The translations under genes were made by a program, and so were the position numbers. A model generated the notes under the pieces. It did not search any database and was not told where the DNA came from. It saw nothing but the letters and a program-made list of their open reading frames with translations. Shown here one piece after another: positions 1 through 7,517 of a stretch of 21,768 nucleotides of DNA (its first letter is position 1; each line of letters starts with the position of its first letter). The stretch lies in the NCBI GenBank assembly GCA_002762705.1, contig PCVE01000068.1:1-21768 (forward strand), in the 5' to 3' direction. This DNA is from Candidatus Woesearchaeota archaeon CG11_big_fil_rev_8_21_14_0_20_43_8. GTDB lineage: Archaea; Nanobdellota; Nanobdellia; Woesearchaeales; CG08-08-20-14.

Positions 1-1765
1 TCCTGATCCTTACCTGAAGATCGCCTGATTTCATTTCATCGTCGCCTATGACAACGATATAAGGTGTCCATTCTTTCTCTGCGTTCCTTATACGTTTGCC
101 GATAGAATCATCATGATCATCGATGTCGACCCTGAATCCTTTCGCTTCAAGTCCATCTGCGACCTTTTCTGCGAATTTCATATGTTTCTCGTTAGAGACG
201 CAGATCAACCTTACCTGAGTAGGTGAAAGCCAGACGGGAAGCATTGGTTTCTTCCCTTTTTTCTCGTCAAAATATGCTTTCTCAAGCAGTGCGAACATCA
301 CTCTTTCGATAGCTCCGCTAGGAGACAGATGAAGGATGAGCGGGTTCACTTTCTGGCCTTCTTTATCAGTATAGACGATATCGTATCTCTTGGCATTCTC
401 TACATCCATTTGGTCTGTCGTCAATGCTGATGCCTTGTCAAGAGCATCGACAAAATTCCATTCATATTTCATGACGAAATAAAAGAACCTGTCATTCCAC
501 ATCTCTATCAAAGCCGGTTTTCCCCATTCTTTCACAAGCTCAGTCAGGAACTCCTTGTTCTCGTCATAGAATTCTTTTGTGATCCTTATCGCAAATTCAA
601 GATCTTCCATTGGATTTATCCCAATCTTCTTTTGGAGCTCGTAGGACAGTTTGAACCTTCTTTTCATCTCTTCTTTTGCCTGCTCTTTGTCTGCGCAGAA
701 TGCATGGCAATCAGGCATCGTGAAAGCCCTAAGTCTTCTAAGCCCAGTCAATTCACCTCGTTGTTCTACACGGAAACTGTACCTCGTCATCTCAAAAAGC
801 CGAAGTGGCAGATTCTTGTATGACACGGTCGCATCATGCATCATCAGGAACTGTCCAAAACAAGCCGCGAATCTAAGGAAAGTCTTCTTGTTAGGCGTCT
901 TTATGACATATTGCCTCGCAGGAAACCTGTGCATATAGCTCTTGAGAGATGGGTGTTCCATATCATACATTATCGGAGCTTCCATTTCCATCGCGCCATA
1001 CGCAGACAATGAATCTGTGACAAATCCCTCGAGCAGGCCTTTTATAAGACGGCCCTTTGGATAATATCTCAGGTGGCCTGGATCGCTTCCTGGCTCGTAA
1101 TCTGCGATAGCCAGCTTCTTCATATAAGCTATATGGGGAGATTGGTCTTTTGCCACTCTGACCTTTGCCATCTCATACATAGCAAACCGCTTAAGTGTCT
1201 CATATTTTGAGAAATCAAAGCCCTTTGGCCTGTCGCCATCTATAGAGAGATCATGAAGATTGCCTTCTTCGTCCAGGACATGCCAATATGATTTGAGTTT
1301 CTTCTCTGCTTCTAGCGCTTCGTTCTTGTCATCGACGCTCACTTCACCTTCAGGGCCGAATTGCCTTGATAGTTCAGAAAGAGGATGACCTTTGCATCTG
1401 AGCTCAAATGATTTATACCAGCCAAATGGGCTTCTGTGGACATCATATTTGTCTTTTAGCTGTGTCTCTACATCTTTCAGCACTTTTAGTGCTATTGCTG
1501 GTGAAGAAGGTGTCTGACTCAGATGGACATATGGATACAAGACGACTTTATCTGCATTTACCTGTTCCATGATCGATCTTATCTCGGCTACGCATCTGGC
1601 AGAGACATTCTCTGGATTATTCTCATCGTTCTTTTCGACTGCGGAAAAGACGACCAGACATTCCTTGACTTCGTCTTTTGGATTCTCAAGCTCTTCAGCG
1701 TCGTTCACAGCCTTTTTTTTGGCCTCAAATTTTACATAATCGCAATGCAATGCAAGTATTTTCAT
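1..1765 (-). CDS. thrS: Threonyl-tRNA synthetase, archaeal type (3' end cut by window edge)
   Basis: Charges tRNA-Thr with threonine in the cytoplasm. The first 588 codons are present; archaeal ThrRS is usually 610-640 residues, so only the end of the anticodon-binding domain is missing. Residues 1-140 match the archaeal DTD-like editing domain, with KVVLYPYVHLS at 73-83, HRSPFGWYK at 110-118 and CKGHPLSELSR at 124-134. The catalytic core follows: AACFGQ near 298 (zinc cysteine region), motif 2 with GLRRLRAFTMPDCHAF near 340-355, and motif 3 with LSPSGAIERVMFALLE near 475-490. A C-terminal anticodon-binding domain starts at PVWLSPTQVRL. The ATG at 1765 is preceded by a good GGTGA site about 7 nt upstream. 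It diverges from the DUF192 gene and may share the palindromic TTTATAAAG box at 1803-1811. Identification is secure. Confidence 0.97.
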   Translation of the reverse strand, partial: MKILALHCDYVKFEAKKKAVNDAEELENPKDEVKECLVVFSAVEKNDENNPENVSARCVAEIRSIMEQVNADKVVLYPYVHLSQTPSSPAIALKVLKDVETQLKDKYDVHRSPFGWYKSFELRCKGHPLSELSRQFGPEGEVSVDDKNEALEAEKKLKSYWHVLDEEGNLHDLSIDGDRPKGFDFSKYETLKRFAMYEMAKVRVAKDQSPHIAYMKKLAIADYEPGSDPGHLRYYPKGRLIKGLLEGFVTDSLSAYGAMEMEAPIMYDMEHPSLKSYMHRFPARQYVIKTPNKKTFLRFAACFGQFLMMHDATVSYKNLPLRLFEMTRYSFRVEQRGELTGLRRLRAFTMPDCHAFCADKEQAKEEMKRRFKLSYELQKKIGINPMEDLEFAIRITKEFYDENKEFLTELVKEWGKPALIEMWNDRFFYFVMKYEWNFVDALDKASALTTDQMDVENAKRYDIVYTDKEGQKVNPLILHLSPSGAIERVMFALLEKAYFDEKKGKKPMLPVWLSPTQVRLICVSNEKHMKFAEKVADGLEAKGFRVDIDDHDDSIGKRIRNAEKEWTPYIVVIGDDEMKSGDLQVRIR

Positions 1766-1802
1766 TAGATTCACCTATTTCGGGATATGGTATAAAAAAG
1801 GT

Positions 1803-1811
1803 TTTATAAAG
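1803..1811. promoter_or_regulatory. TATA box between thrS and DUF192 gene
   Basis: TTTATAAAG lies 22-30 nt before the ATG at 1833, which fits a leaderless transcript on the plus strand. The sequence is nearly palindromic. On the minus strand it lies about 38-46 nt before the thrS ATG, leaving room for a short leader carrying the GGTGA site. It may therefore serve both genes. Confidence 0.6.
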
Positions 1812-1832
1812 CTTGCTCTTGATAATATAATC

Positions 1833-2174
1833 ATGCTGAAGAATAAGACCAAGCAAAGGATCATCATTACAAAAAAAGAGATTATCACAAACATACTTGG
1901 AAAAGCAATCGGCCTCATGTTCCGGACAAAAGTAGAGAAGGCGCTGATATTTGTCAATTCGAGAGAGAGTTACACACCATTGCACATGTTCTTTGTCTTT
2001 TGTCCGATCGATGTATTATATCTAAACTCTGAGAAAAAAGTAGTTGAATTAAAAGAGAATTTCTTTCCATTCACTGTGTTCCATCCAAGGAAAATGGCGA
2101 GATATATAATCGAGCTTCCTTCTGGAAGCATCAAGAAGAGTCACACAATGATCGGTGATGAATTGCGATTCTAA
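1833..2174 (+). CDS. DUF192 (UPF0127/COG1430) family protein
   Basis: A 113-residue member of the DUF192 family, whose biochemical role is unknown. The typical layout is visible: an early ITKKEIITNILGKAIGLMFR segment corresponding to the family's 'ARGLMGR' region, then HMFFVFCPIDVLYLNSEKKVVELKE in the middle (the family's 'MLFVF...PLDIAFLD..G.VVEI'), then ARYIIELPSGSIKK near the end (the 'ARYVLELPAG' motif). There is no clear signal peptide, so it is probably cytoplasmic, unlike many bacterial members. The ATG is 27 nt from the centre of a TATA box, suggesting leaderless translation. The next gene follows 35 nt downstream with its own TATA box. The family assignment is by remembered motif pattern and is fairly firm; function is not known. 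Confidence 0.85.
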   Translation: MLKNKTKQRIIITKKEIITNILGKAIGLMFRTKVEKALIFVNSRESYTPLHMFFVFCPIDVLYLNSEKKVVELKENFFPFTVFHPRKMARYIIELPSGSIKKSHTMIGDELRF

Positions 2175-2177
2175 ACA

Positions 2178-2186
2178 TTTTTATAG
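2178..2186 (+). promoter_or_regulatory. TATA box of the 151-residue orphan gene
   Basis: TTTTTATAG starts 3 nt after the DUF192 stop and ends 24 nt before the ATG at 2210. The spacing fits a leaderless transcript and makes the downstream gene an independent unit. Confidence 0.5.
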
Positions 2187-2209
2187 CTTCGTCTTATCCT
2201 TCCCGTGGA

Positions 2210-2665
2210 ATGGAACTCGAAGACAGATTACATGGAAAATTCAAGTTGGCACCATTCAACAAAACTATAAATGTCACAAGGATGGGTTTTGGCAAGACCA
2301 CAAATTGTGACGATTTATTCTCTCTTTATGTGGACCTGGCTACGACCATCAAACGTGATTATGGGACTGATATCCGAAATATTGAATTCTCTGTGAATGT
2401 CGATGACACGACACTATCCAACATTATCGCGCTTAAGGATCACTGCGATCGTGGCATGAAAAAAGATAAGGTTAATGATTTTATCTTTGAATTGAGCACA
2501 TCTGATAGTTATGTTATTTTCAAAATGTATCCAAAAGGACATGGAGGAACAAAAGATATTGTGGATGTGTCAGAGATAATCTTGAAAGTTACGCCGAACA
2601 AAGAATTCTACAATCTCAATGATCTCAAGAGATACAGAAGACTCAAGAAAGCGATCGGTTGTTGA
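2210..2665 (+). CDS. Hypothetical protein, 151 aa
   Basis: I do not recognise a family. It is a soluble, mixed-charge protein with no membrane segment, signal peptide or cysteine cluster (isolated Cys only, including the last residue). Predicted features by eye are a helical segment (DDLFSLYVDLATTIKRDYG, about 34-52), a beta-rich middle (IEFSVNV, FIFELSTSD, YVIFKMYPKGHGG) and a basic C-terminal tail with LKRYRRLKKAIG. It is preceded by a TATA-like box 24-32 nt before the ATG. The complete open frame, promoter spacing and ordinary composition support a real gene. The HGG segment around residue 112 could be a loop of interest, but no function can be assigned. Confidence 0.7.
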   Translation: MELEDRLHGKFKLAPFNKTINVTRMGFGKTTNCDDLFSLYVDLATTIKRDYGTDIRNIEFSVNVDDTTLSNIIALKDHCDRGMKKDKVNDFIFELSTSDSYVIFKMYPKGHGGTKDIVDVSEIILKVTPNKEFYNLNDLKRYRRLKKAIGC

Positions 2666-2743
2666 TAGAAAAATTATCTTTGCATCATTCTTCTTGGTTT
2701 ATCAATATTTTTTCAAGACAGAGATGGAAAATCTAAATAATGT

Positions 2744-2857
2744 TCATCCACAAAATTTTTGTTCTGCTGAAAGAGGATCTGAATCTTGTTCATCGTCGAG
2801 CAATCCATCAAACATATCATAGTTTCCGATATTCAGAAAAAGATTATTGAGAGCCAT
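2744..2857 (-). CDS. Possible small acidic protein, 37 aa
   Basis: An ATG-initiated 37-codon frame fills part of the otherwise empty stretch 2666-2924. It begins MALNNLFLNIGNYDMFDGLL and continues with an acidic DDEQDSDP patch, ending in a Cys-Gly tail. It lies 67 nt downstream of the DHH gene on the same strand. A weak TATA-like GTTATACTC sits about 20-28 nt before its ATG, which would allow leaderless expression. The codons look ordinary, but a frame this short could be chance. Nothing is known of its function, and the rest of the intergenic stretch shows no other gene. Confidence 0.3.
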   Translation of the reverse strand: MALNNLFLNIGNYDMFDGLLDDEQDSDPLSAEQKFCG

Positions 2858-2924
2858 ACTTCGAATTATACGAGTATAACGCGGCCCGATATTACCTACC
2901 TCTCTTTTTTTAGGACTCATTGAC

Positions 2925-3998
2925 TTATTGAAGTGTTTTCTTTTTTAAAAAGACTTGCTTTTTTATATTTTCCAGAAATTTTTTGTAGTCCTGTGCTTTG
3001 ACACAAGCACCGCAGGCATATTCATGTCCGCCCCCATAGCCTTCCACATCACCAAGCGCATGTTCAAGGATCTTTGGTAATTTGATCCCATCTGATCTGA
3101 GACTTAACTTGACTTCATCGCTTTTCTTACGTCCTACAATGATGATCTTTCCAGGATTTTTAAATAAAAGAATATTCGATAGCTCCTTTGTGAATGAAGT
3201 CGTATCATCTTTATAGATGAATTCAAAGATCATATCTTCTGATCTTAGATCCAAAGCCTGCTGCAGCAATTCAAAATACGTCTTTCCGTTGGATCTCGCT
3301 TTTTTATAGACATGAGTCCCTTCATGTGTCATCTGAGAGAGAATCTCTTCTGGATCCTTGACCCGAGATATATATTTTATTGATTGATGGATATCTTTTG
3401 TCTTGCCTTTTAGGATGAATGAGAATATCAGGATCAATTCACCAAGGCGTGTATTGAAAAGAGCTTCTGCTGGATTGATTATTTTTTCTGGAAGAAGCAT
3501 TGGATATCTTTTTGCGAAATCTTCTGAGAACATTGGAAGGTGCCAGTCTCCGACAGAACCCACCATAGCGATCCATTCATCCATTTCTCGATTGGCTTTA
3601 GGGATCACATCATGACAGAGAAGAGAGCAAGGGATATTCCTATCTGGTTGCTTGATCCTTGGATTGAAATATTTTATCGCATGCATGGATATAGGTTCAT
3701 GGTGATCTATCATCACGATGTCCGTTCCAGCCTGATCTATGAACTCTTGATCGATCAATGCTATGTCCAATATGAATATCCTGTCAGGACAATAATCTTT
3801 CACAATCTTCAAGAATTTTCCATCGACTCTTGGAGTGCTCTTCACAACAACACCCCTACCATCTCCTTTGTATCTATAGAACAACAAAAAAGATGCAAGG
3901 CCATCTGGATCATCATGGAAAAAAAATAAAGGCCTTACAGAAGAATCTAATAAAGCGAGAATAATCTCGTTCTCTTCTTTTGACAAGCCTTCTTGCAT
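2925..3998 (-). CDS. DHH/DHHA1 family phosphoesterase
   Basis: A 357-residue phosphoesterase of the DHH superfamily, which includes RecJ-type nucleases, oligoribonucleases and cyclic-dinucleotide hydrolases. The metal-binding motifs are present: HDDPDG at 28-33, DIALID near 78, the signature DHHEP at 98-102, and GSVGDWH at 147-153. The C-terminal DHHA1 domain has GYGGGHEYACG at 320-330, the nucleic-acid or nucleotide-binding glycine motif. No S1, OB or DRTGG domain is present. Archaea use such proteins as RecJ-like/GAN exonucleases or small-nucleotide phosphodiesterases; I cannot choose between these. The ATG at 3998 lies 25-34 nt after a TATA box at 4023-4032, consistent with a leaderless single gene. 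It is divergent from the zinc-ribbon operon. Confidence 0.88.
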   Translation of the reverse strand: MQEGLSKEENEIILALLDSSVRPLFFFHDDPDGLASFLLFYRYKGDGRGVVVKSTPRVDGKFLKIVKDYCPDRIFILDIALIDQEFIDQAGTDIVMIDHHEPISMHAIKYFNPRIKQPDRNIPCSLLCHDVIPKANREMDEWIAMVGSVGDWHLPMFSEDFAKRYPMLLPEKIINPAEALFNTRLGELILIFSFILKGKTKDIHQSIKYISRVKDPEEILSQMTHEGTHVYKKARSNGKTYFELLQQALDLRSEDMIFEFIYKDDTTSFTKELSNILLFKNPGKIIIVGRKKSDEVKLSLRSDGIKLPKILEHALGDVEGYGGGHEYACGACVKAQDYKKFLENIKKQVFLKKKTLQ

Positions 3999-4022
3999 GA
4001 TGAAAAATAGCAGTCGATAGAT

Positions 4023-4032
4023 GATATATAAT
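4023..4032 (-). promoter_or_regulatory. TATA box of the DHH phosphoesterase gene
   Basis: Reads ATTATATATC on the minus strand, 25-34 nt before the ATG at 3998. The spacing fits leaderless transcription. Confidence 0.55.
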
Positions 4033-4090
4033 CCTTTTGTTATTGTGAAATCGTCGGTCAGATACTATCAGGCTGGCTGTCCACAGAAAG

Positions 4091-4098
4091 TTTTATAT
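4091..4098 (+). promoter_or_regulatory. TATA box of the zinc-ribbon / membrane-protein operon
   Basis: TTTTATAT is followed about 27 nt later by the expected transcription start, near 4121-4125. That gives a short leader containing GGTGA (4124-4128) ahead of the ATG at 4134. Confidence 0.55.
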
Positions 4099-4133
4099 GC
4101 CCCATATCATTCCATCTATTACAGGTGAAACGC

Positions 4134-4271
4134 ATGAGATGTGTCAATTGTGATGAAGAGATGAAGACAAATGGGATACTTAACAGCGGAAACGCAAGAT
4201 ACCAAATATTTGTCTGTCAAAAATGCGGTTTTGAGAAAGAAAGATGCATAGGCGTGCTCAATGATGCCTGA
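4134..4271 (+). CDS. Small zinc-ribbon protein, 45 aa
   Basis: Begins MRCVNCDEEM and carries two CxxC knuckles (CVNC at 3-6, CQKC around 28-31), about 22 residues apart, the spacing of a minimal zinc ribbon. Such proteins bind nucleic acid or protein partners; no specific role can be read here. The ATG at 4134 is chosen over an in-frame GTG at 4125 because GGTGA (4124-4128) sits 5 nt before the ATG. It is the first gene of an apparent operon: the next ATG is 11 nt after its stop and has its own GAGGTG site. It falls below the usual length cutoff for gene callers, but the paired cysteines and promoter make it convincing. Confidence 0.75.
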   Translation: MRCVNCDEEMKTNGILNSGNARYQIFVCQKCGFEKERCIGVLNDA

Positions 4272-4282
4272 GGTGTATTAAT

Positions 4283-4471
4283 ATGAGATTCAAGAAAGAG
4301 ACAACTAATGATCTGAAACCGAAGTTCATGATCGCAGAAAAGACATTCGATATCAAATCTGTACCTGGAAACATCATCGCAGAGCATCTTGAGCTTGAGA
4401 TGAAAAAAAGGGATGAACTAGGAGACCTACGTCTGCCAAAAGCAAGACTGAAGGCACTCTTGAGAAAGTAA
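4283..4471 (+). CDS. Hypothetical protein, 62 aa
   Basis: A small basic protein that I do not recognise. It has an N-terminal stretch rich in Lys and Asp, a likely amphipathic helix IIAEHLELEMKKRDEL in the middle, and a basic end (LPKARLKALLRK). A strong Shine-Dalgarno GAGGTG at 4270-4275 lies 7 nt before the ATG and overlaps the end of the zinc-ribbon gene. The downstream membrane-protein gene starts 1 nt after its stop, so the three genes are almost certainly co-transcribed. The shared operon suggests a role linked to the membrane protein or zinc ribbon, which is inference. Confidence 0.7.
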   Translation: MRFKKETTNDLKPKFMIAEKTFDIKSVPGNIIAEHLELEMKKRDELGDLRLPKARLKALLRK

Positions 4472-4472
4472 G

Positions 4473-4967
4473 ATGCTTGGTATCATATTAGCTGGATTCT
4501 TGAGCTATTTCGGGATAATTCTTGGAATCTGGCTTTCATATATAGCGCCTGAAGAGCTTATCCCTGGAAAACGATATTTCAGATTCGCAAAACGGGCTGT
4601 TTTTATCTTGATCTGTCTCACTATCATTCTATCTTTGATTGGTATGAGACCGATCACTATCGTTATCATCGTTTTTATCATGATAGCTCTTGCGCTCACG
4701 CGTCATATAAATACATCAAAAATCTATTACGCCATCTCAGCCGCATTGCTTGGTATCTCCGCTACGATCGACAAAACATCATTTTTCTATCTATGTGTGC
4801 TTGTCGTCCTTTATGGTATGCTTATGGCCACAGTGCATCTTGAAGGGTTCACGCGAAATGAGAAGATCACATTGAGGAAAAGCATAGTGCTAAAACGCAT
4901 GCTATTATCTAATCTTTATCATCCTTTGGTATTTTTAGTATTCTTCTTTGTCTCTTCGACAATCTAG
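4473..4967 (+). CDS. Multi-pass membrane protein, 164 aa, unknown function
   Basis: Strongly hydrophobic, with about five predicted membrane segments: residues 2-24 (LGIILAGFLSYFGIILGIWL), 42-60 (AVFILICLTIILSLIG), 60-75 (ITIVIIVFIMIALAL), 84-117 (two short segments around YYAISAALLGI and FFYLCVLVVLYGMLMATV) and 145-163. Loops are basic (GKRYFRFAKR, RKSIVLKR). No known transporter motif is visible. The ATG follows the upstream stop by one base, so it is probably translationally coupled. Its stop overlaps the DUF212 gene stop from the other strand in a shared CTAG. Both neighbours being small membrane proteins is notable but may be chance. Confidence 0.75.
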   Translation: MLGIILAGFLSYFGIILGIWLSYIAPEELIPGKRYFRFAKRAVFILICLTIILSLIGMRPITIVIIVFIMIALALTRHINTSKIYYAISAALLGISATIDKTSFFYLCVLVVLYGMLMATVHLEGFTRNEKITLRKSIVLKRMLLSNLYHPLVFLVFFFVSSTI

Positions 4968-5425
4968 AATATTATAAAATGCACAATCAAAGAACTGATG
5001 ACACCAGTCACCATACCAAAAAAGACCTGGAGTCCGCTATGACCGACCAGTTCGCCAAGAAATTTCATATTATGCTTACGAAGATTGAATTTTATCTCTT
5101 TTATCAGAATATTGATGAGTTTCGCCTGGGTACCTACCTGATTCCTGACACCGAACGCATCGACCGCGACTATTATAGAGAACCCAAGACTGATGAAAAA
5201 GAGGTTTGATAGACCTTCTGTTAAGAGCACAGACATAGTCATGGCAGTGACAAACGCTGAATGCGATGAAGGCATCCCACCTGTGCGGTATATAACATCT
5301 GATGAAAGTCTCTTGCCTTCGATCAGGTCGATTATTATCTTTGTGCTCTGTGCTCCGAACCATGCGAGCACTGCAGCTATCAACATCGGGCTTAGGAGAT
5401 TTGCGAGAGTTATCGGCACATACAT
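4964..5425 (-). CDS. Divergent PAP2 family (DUF212) membrane protein
   Basis: A 153-residue member of the DUF212 family (Pfam 'divergent PAP2 family', represented by Bacillus YuiD). Matching motifs are an N-terminal AAVLAWFGAQSTKIIIDL, GGMPSSHSA at 49-57 (the PAP2-like phosphatase signature), DAFGVRNQVGTQA at 89-101, and LGELVGHSGLQVFFGMVTG near 121-140. Three to four membrane segments are expected. A phosphatase role on lipid phosphates is plausible but unproven for the family. An upstream GTG at 5434 is possible, but AGGTGG overlapping the gatE stop sits 5 nt before the ATG at 5425, so I choose the ATG. It lies directly behind gatE, probably in one operon. Confidence 0.88.
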   Translation of the reverse strand: MYVPITLANLLSPMLIAAVLAWFGAQSTKIIIDLIEGKRLSSDVIYRTGGMPSSHSAFVTAMTMSVLLTEGLSNLFFISLGFSIIVAVDAFGVRNQVGTQAKLINILIKEIKFNLRKHNMKFLGELVGHSGLQVFFGMVTGVISSLIVHFIIF

Positions 5426-5426
5426 C

Positions 5427-7259
5427 TTATCCACCTGAATATTTTTTTGTAAGCTCCGCGATCAGCTTTCCATCCGCCTTTCCACGAAGCTCAGCCATGA
5501 CTTTTCCAATCAAGGCATTGAAAGGCGCGCCTTTGTTCTTGCTTATTATCACTTTTATCTTTTCCTTTAAATCTTCTTCGGAAAAAGCGGCATACTTTGA
5601 TTCATTGTATGTCCCTGTCTTCTTTATCTCTGCGAAGATATCGATGAGAGCTTCTTTTGGGATCTTTCCCGCATCTATTTTCAGGAGAATCTCTTCATAA
5701 TGCTTTTCGTCTATATCAGAAATGTCCAGATTGTGTTTCCGCTTCACGTCTGACTCCAATGACAAGAGCACCTCGCAGATATAAGATGGTTTTATGTTCC
5801 TGCATCTTTCTGTTATCTTAAAGAATATTGCTTCCAATTGATTCTTGAATATCGCATTTGTGAGATCATCTGTGAGACCAAAGGCAGATTTAATCTCTTC
5901 TTTTCGCTCGACTAGAAGTTTTGGCAGCTTCACAAGTGACATGTCCGGTATGACAATCCTGCAGTCTGTCTCGGGGTACATACGCTCTGCGCCTGGCATC
6001 GGACGCATGTATGAAGTGTTCCCGTCAGGAAGCGGCTTTCGCACTTCCATCGGGACGCCATCTTTACAAGCCATCGCTCGTTTATATACTACATCAAGCG
6101 CTAGCTCTGACCGATCTTTTGAGGATGCGACCAGCACAAATGCATCGTTGTCTTGGCATTGCAAAGCATCTTTAATATTATTGACATGATCTTCAGAAAT
6201 TCCATATTTTGGCAGTTCATCACTATGGAATATCCCGCCGACACCAGCCGCCATCTTTGCGTAATCACTAAATTCTGTCCCAAGTCTCCTGTTTGGTATG
6301 AGCTCTTTTCCGATGAGTCCTGCGAATAAAGGGAGCTTCATCGCAAGGATTATGCCCTTATTGTCAAAACAGGACTTTATTATCTTTGAATCGCAACCAG
6401 CGAATAATTGAGAGATATCGATGAACTCTTTTTTTATGTCCAGATCAGATGGAAGTATATCTCTTATCGCGAGCAATGCCAATTGGCGTCTTGCCTCGTT
6501 CTCCACCCATTTCGGTATCAGTTTCAGGTCCTGGGCGCCTTTTATCTCGATCCTTGCGCCATCTTTGACAGAAACATTGACATCTTGTCTTATGGTGCCT
6601 ATACCGCGTTTCACATGCCCAGTGGACCGTAGCACCATTCCAAGATACGCTGCGACATCTCTTACTTGATCAGGTGTACGCATGTCTGGATCAGTGCAAA
6701 GCTCGATCAATGGTATACCTAATTTTGATAAGTTATATCTTGAATATCCATCTGCCTGCTCGACTATCTTCGCCGCGTCCTCTTCGATGCAGATCGTCGG
6801 GATTTTCACTTTCAATCCATCGACTTCGATATTGCCATCAAGACCGACTAAAGCAGTTCTTTGAAATCCGCTTGTGTTGGATCCATCGACAACGACTTTT
6901 CGCATTATCTGGATTGTGTCGACCACGTCTGATCTCAAAAGGCCGCATACCTGCAGCACGACATCCAATGCATCTCTGTTCATCGGATGCGGAGGCTCTT
7001 CATCAAGTTCTACAAGGCAGGTCGTGTCTTCGTATGCTTCATAGAGATAATATTTTTGCTTCTGCATCTCTGCTTTCGCTGCCTGGTCTATACCACCAGT
7101 TTCGCCTGCGCTTGCTCTAAGCCATCGCTTGACAACCATATGGGATTTGTCATCCCTTATCATGGATGGACATCTACAGAACAATTTCTTTGTATCAAGC
7201 TGCTGATGTATCTCTATACCTGCGATCAGGCCTATCTTCTCATAATCGATATCGTCCAT
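5427..7259 (-). CDS. gatE: Glutamyl-tRNA(Gln) amidotransferase subunit E
   Basis: The 610-residue archaeal GatE subunit. With GatD it converts Glu-tRNA(Gln) to Gln-tRNA(Gln), the route archaea use to make glutaminyl-tRNA. The GatB-like kinase core is clear: GIEIHQQLDT at 14-23, LFCRCPS at 27-32, ELDEEPPHP, the VDGSNTSGFQRTALV segment, GLKVKIPTICIEEDAAKI, and GIGTIRQDVNVSV. The middle holds the AspRS-like GAD insertion (about 290-410, with FAGLIGKELIPNRRLGTEFSDYA) that distinguishes GatE from GatB. The C-terminus is the YqeY-like tRNA-binding tail ending KGAPFNALIGKVMAELRGKADG. The open frame extends 80 codons further upstream, but that part is Phe/Tyr/Leu-rich translation of AT-rich DNA. The ATG at 7259 fits the family start and lies 24-34 nt from a TATA box. 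gatD is not in the window. Confidence 0.97.
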   Translation of the reverse strand: MDDIDYEKIGLIAGIEIHQQLDTKKLFCRCPSMIRDDKSHMVVKRWLRASAGETGGIDQAAKAEMQKQKYYLYEAYEDTTCLVELDEEPPHPMNRDALDVVLQVCGLLRSDVVDTIQIMRKVVVDGSNTSGFQRTALVGLDGNIEVDGLKVKIPTICIEEDAAKIVEQADGYSRYNLSKLGIPLIELCTDPDMRTPDQVRDVAAYLGMVLRSTGHVKRGIGTIRQDVNVSVKDGARIEIKGAQDLKLIPKWVENEARRQLALLAIRDILPSDLDIKKEFIDISQLFAGCDSKIIKSCFDNKGIILAMKLPLFAGLIGKELIPNRRLGTEFSDYAKMAAGVGGIFHSDELPKYGISEDHVNNIKDALQCQDNDAFVLVASSKDRSELALDVVYKRAMACKDGVPMEVRKPLPDGNTSYMRPMPGAERMYPETDCRIVIPDMSLVKLPKLLVERKEEIKSAFGLTDDLTNAIFKNQLEAIFFKITERCRNIKPSYICEVLLSLESDVKRKHNLDISDIDEKHYEEILLKIDAGKIPKEALIDIFAEIKKTGTYNESKYAAFSEEDLKEKIKVIISKNKGAPFNALIGKVMAELRGKADGKLIAELTKKYSGG

Positions 7260-7282
7260 CGTTGCTATCAAGAGAGATACAT

Positions 7283-7293
7283 TGTATATATAG
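7283..7293 (-). promoter_or_regulatory. TATA box of gatE
   Basis: Reads CTATATATACA on the minus strand, 24-34 nt before the gatE ATG. It implies a leaderless message and supports the shorter gatE start. Confidence 0.6.
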
Positions 7294-7365
7294 TTTTTTG
7301 TGAAATAGGAGAGGCAGAGAAAGAAGACATCATCATAACAAAGGGAAGAATATAAAAAAATATAC

Positions 7366-7480
7366 CATTTTAATAGAAAAAATGGAATAAAATAAGACAA
7401 AATGATATTTTGATGCAAGTAAAAGAGCCAATAATGGAAAATAAGACAAAGAATAGTTAAATAATGGAAAAAATGGAAAG
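7366..7480. promoter_or_regulatory. AT-rich divergent control region with phased ATGGAA motifs
   Basis: Between gatE and the Lrp gene lie ATGGAA motifs beginning at 7382, 7434, 7464 and 7474. Three of them share a longer TAATGGAAAA or AATGGAAAATAAGACAAA context, and AATAAGACAAA occurs at 7391-7401 and 7440-7450. CCATTTT (7366-7372) and AAAATGG (7379-7385) form an inverted pair. Motif starts are separated by 52, 30 and 10 bp, near whole turns of DNA. Lrp-family proteins commonly bind phased sites upstream of their own genes, so autoregulation is a reasonable inference. Low-complexity AT-rich DNA could also produce part of the pattern. Confidence 0.4.
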
Positions 7481-7490
7481 ATATATATAG
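7481..7490 (+). promoter_or_regulatory. TATA box of the Lrp/AsnC gene
   Basis: ATATATATAG directly follows a purine-rich AATGGAAAG stretch that could act as the BRE. It ends 28 nt before the GTG at 7518. A bound regulator at the 7464 and 7474 motifs would cover this promoter. Confidence 0.55.
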
Positions 7491-7517
7491 TAAAACCACT
7501 AATATTTTTAAATTGGC

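Noticed and set aside
2619..2822. 67-codon plus-strand frame overlapping the end of the 151-residue gene
   Set aside because: It overlaps a better-supported gene, has a Ser/Asn/Phe-rich non-protein-like composition, and has no promoter or ribosome site.
7260..7499. 80-codon upstream extension of the gatE open frame
   Set aside because: The peptide is Phe/Tyr/Leu-rich translation of AT-rich intergenic DNA, lies beyond the TATA box, and GatE proteins start at the MDDIDYEK position.
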